A stretch of 64,000 bases of DNA from Acanthosoma haemorrhoidale (Eukaryota > Arthropoda > Insecta > Hemiptera > Acanthosomatidae): the NCBI GenBank assembly GCA_930367205.1, contig OV884009.1, forward strand, positions 84,651,189-84,715,188, given 5' to 3'. The notes beneath the pieces are model-generated. The model did not search any database. It was not told the DNA's origin and worked only from the letters and a program-made list of their open reading frames with translations. Made by a program: the position numbers and the translations under genes. Positions 61,911 to 64,000 of the stretch are shown here, in pieces (within the stretch, counting starts at the first letter, position 1; each line of letters starts with the position of its first letter).

Positions 61911-64000
61911 CTAATGACAAAATAACAATAGTTAGAGATGAATAAATAAAGAATCACAATACAGTCACACCCCCTTAGCATTTGGATTCCTAACCAATTC
62001 ACGTGATACAAAAATCATGTTATACCGGATATCCTATTTATTATTAATAAAATTAAATTAATCAATGGAGTTTCATAATATATATGATTTTTCTTGGTGT
62101 TTTAACTAGATAGGAGGTTAAGTTCAACTTCTCCAGCAAAACATAATGATGTAGTACATAAAAGGTAATGAAAAATTTATAATACACTGTGAAAAAGTGT
62201 AGTAAACAAATATACACGAAGGTTGCTAGTTTTTTGTTTTGATGTAATAATAGTCCAGGTTGAGGTTTATTTATTGGTTCCTTGGATTTTAATCTGTACA
62301 ATTTATCAACTTCTGACAATTTAATACTCAATAATCAATAATATTTAATTTTTTGATTTATTTTCCATAGTAAATGACTTGTCAAGTGGTACTAGTACAA
62401 GCATTAATACACCTCTTTTAAGTAAAAATATGCTAAGGAGATTTAAAAAAACCAATAAATTTTTTAGCTTATTATAACCTTGCATCATTCTTTATCATCA
62501 CTTTTAACACTAATTTGCAATCTGCAGTGTTTGCATTAGCCAATTGCCACTGCATTCAGCAATAAATTCATGATATAACACCAATTGGGCACATCTGTAG
62601 GTATGCTCACCATGTTATATCAGTTTTCAACAACAGCTGTTACAATAATGAATTTGGAATCAGCCCATTTAGGGAATTGGAATCTACACACAAATTCTAG
62701 TAATAACACATGGAGATTTGAAGAAAGCTTTCATAGAAGAAAATGATTCATGGCGACCTATGTAATTGAAAAGTTGTTTGTCTTAACCCTTTCAGTGAGC
62801 AGCAAAGATGGGCTGGTCCGCTAAGAGTTCAAACAAACTGGGATTATGCTAAGCTAGGCACACAACTGTAAATATTTGTTTACATCTAAGCAACTTCTTA
62901 TTTAGCTACAGACAATGATTGAAAGAAAATAAAACAGAATAGAATGTAAAAATGCATTATTTATTAACAGAAATAATAATTTCTTCCACGTTTCTGTTAC
63001 CTATTGAATTATTTACATTATAATAAGTAATAAATAATTTAAAAAATATTCTACTAACCCCAATAAATGAAAATTTTTATATGTTAACTTATACTGCTAA
63101 AAAATGGTAAAACGGTACTTTTTGTTTTGTTTATAATATCATTCTGAGGCGAGACAAAAACCACTAAAATACATGATAAGTACTATGGTGTCCAAAAATA
63201 ATTCAACAATATAGTGTCATGATTTATTTATTAGCTATTAAAATTATACATTAGAAATATATTGTTTTAAAAAAGGGAGTTTTCTGTTCAGATAATTTGC
63301 GGAGAGGTAGTGTTTTGGACTGCAAAAACTCTGGCAGGTAGCTGAACCCTGGGTTTTTGCAGAGGTTGCAAGGCAAGGAGCCAGGAGGGGTCTTTGCCTT
63401 CTTCTTCTCATTCGAGAGTCAGTTAGTTAAGCAAGTCAGCAGCCCTGATTAGCACCTACTTTACAGCTGGTTATTAGTAGTGTAGCTTATCTAAATTTGA
63501 AAAGTGAGGTAGCGTGCCACTCTCTGTCAATATTAAAGCTTGTTCAAAAAGTTCCGATAAGATAGAACTCAACTTTCAAGAATTCTTAAAATAGGTGGGT
63601 TCACCTCAAAAATTTATAGAAGTCAAAAATCAAATGAAAGATTCAATATCTTTCATTTCAAGTTTAAAGGGGCCAACAATGAAAATTTTTGCCCATGATT
63701 ATACAACTTCATCGCTGATCATATTGATGATAATAGAAGTTGCTGCCGAGCTAAAATATCTATAGTTATTGATTAAAACTTTATTTGGAACAATCACTTA
63801 GACTATATAACTTCCAAATGCTCCCAGCAGGTATATTTTAAATTGGGGTTTGAGCTAGGAATTTATCATGGAGATTTATTAAGGCATAATACTACCTGCC
63901 TTTACTTTTGCTGTTCCAGTTTAGCATGATGCTTATATGTGTTGTAATTTATTTTATTTTCAGTTTCATTTCATTGTTCTGTTGACATCATTGTTTCTAA
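61911..64000. other. Atlastin intron to window edge
   Basis: No upstream atlastin exon is visible, so the next one lies beyond 64000. A patch at 63290-63490 (GGAGAGGTAGTGTTTTGGAC; TTCGAGAGTCAGTTAGTTAA) resembles 55125-55290 and is probably a dispersed repeat. Confidence 0.5.

Noticed and set aside
1..64000. CRISPR arrays, bacterial operons, tRNA or rRNA genes
   Set aside because: No regularly spaced direct repeats, no clustered same-strand genes with ribosome sites, and no complete tRNA fold or rRNA core sequence were seen. The DNA is clearly animal nuclear.

Overview
This window is AT-rich eukaryotic DNA, best read as an insect chromosome and possibly hemipteran. The evidence is short exons separated by long AT-rich introns, several mariner-type transposons, R1- and Jockey-type LINEs, a Copia element primed from a half initiator-Met tRNA site, and a gut-type legumain gene. 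The species cannot be named from sequence alone. All exon limits were read by hand from GT/AG sites, matching phases and protein-family similarity.

Layout. (1) 261-8064, plus strand: the 3' part of a legumain (asparaginyl endopeptidase) gene in five exons; its catalytic part lies left of the window. (2) About 7940-11500: copy A of a segmental duplication. It carries the intact last legumain exon and, on the minus strand, a decayed copy of an atlastin exon. (3) 11.5-30.2 kb: a spacer holding an interrupted LINE with a nested Copia element, an intronless HCF-like Kelch gene (17437-18939, minus), a short-repeat region at 20-22 kb, a MULE/ZSWIM-like transposase fragment, an R1-type LINE and a Jockey-like LINE. 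(4) About 30258-34655: copy B of the duplication. It carries a broken legumain last exon and the two intact final exons of atlastin. (5) 32730-61910, minus strand: the 3' half of atlastin, a dynamin-like GTPase that fuses ER membranes. Its introns reach 23 kb and hold LINE fragments and three mariner copies. An unexpected alternative last exon at 46454-46648 would replace the paired membrane hairpin with one hydrophobic segment and a short tail.

How the genes relate. Legumain and atlastin point toward each other. The two copies of their shared 3' region have decayed reciprocally: copy A keeps the legumain end and copy B keeps the atlastin end. The HCF-like gene lies between the copies. I see no operon, CRISPR array, tRNA or rRNA gene, and no clearly new multi-gene system. 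The most interesting items are the alternative atlastin exon, the reciprocal duplication and the intronless HCF-like gene.
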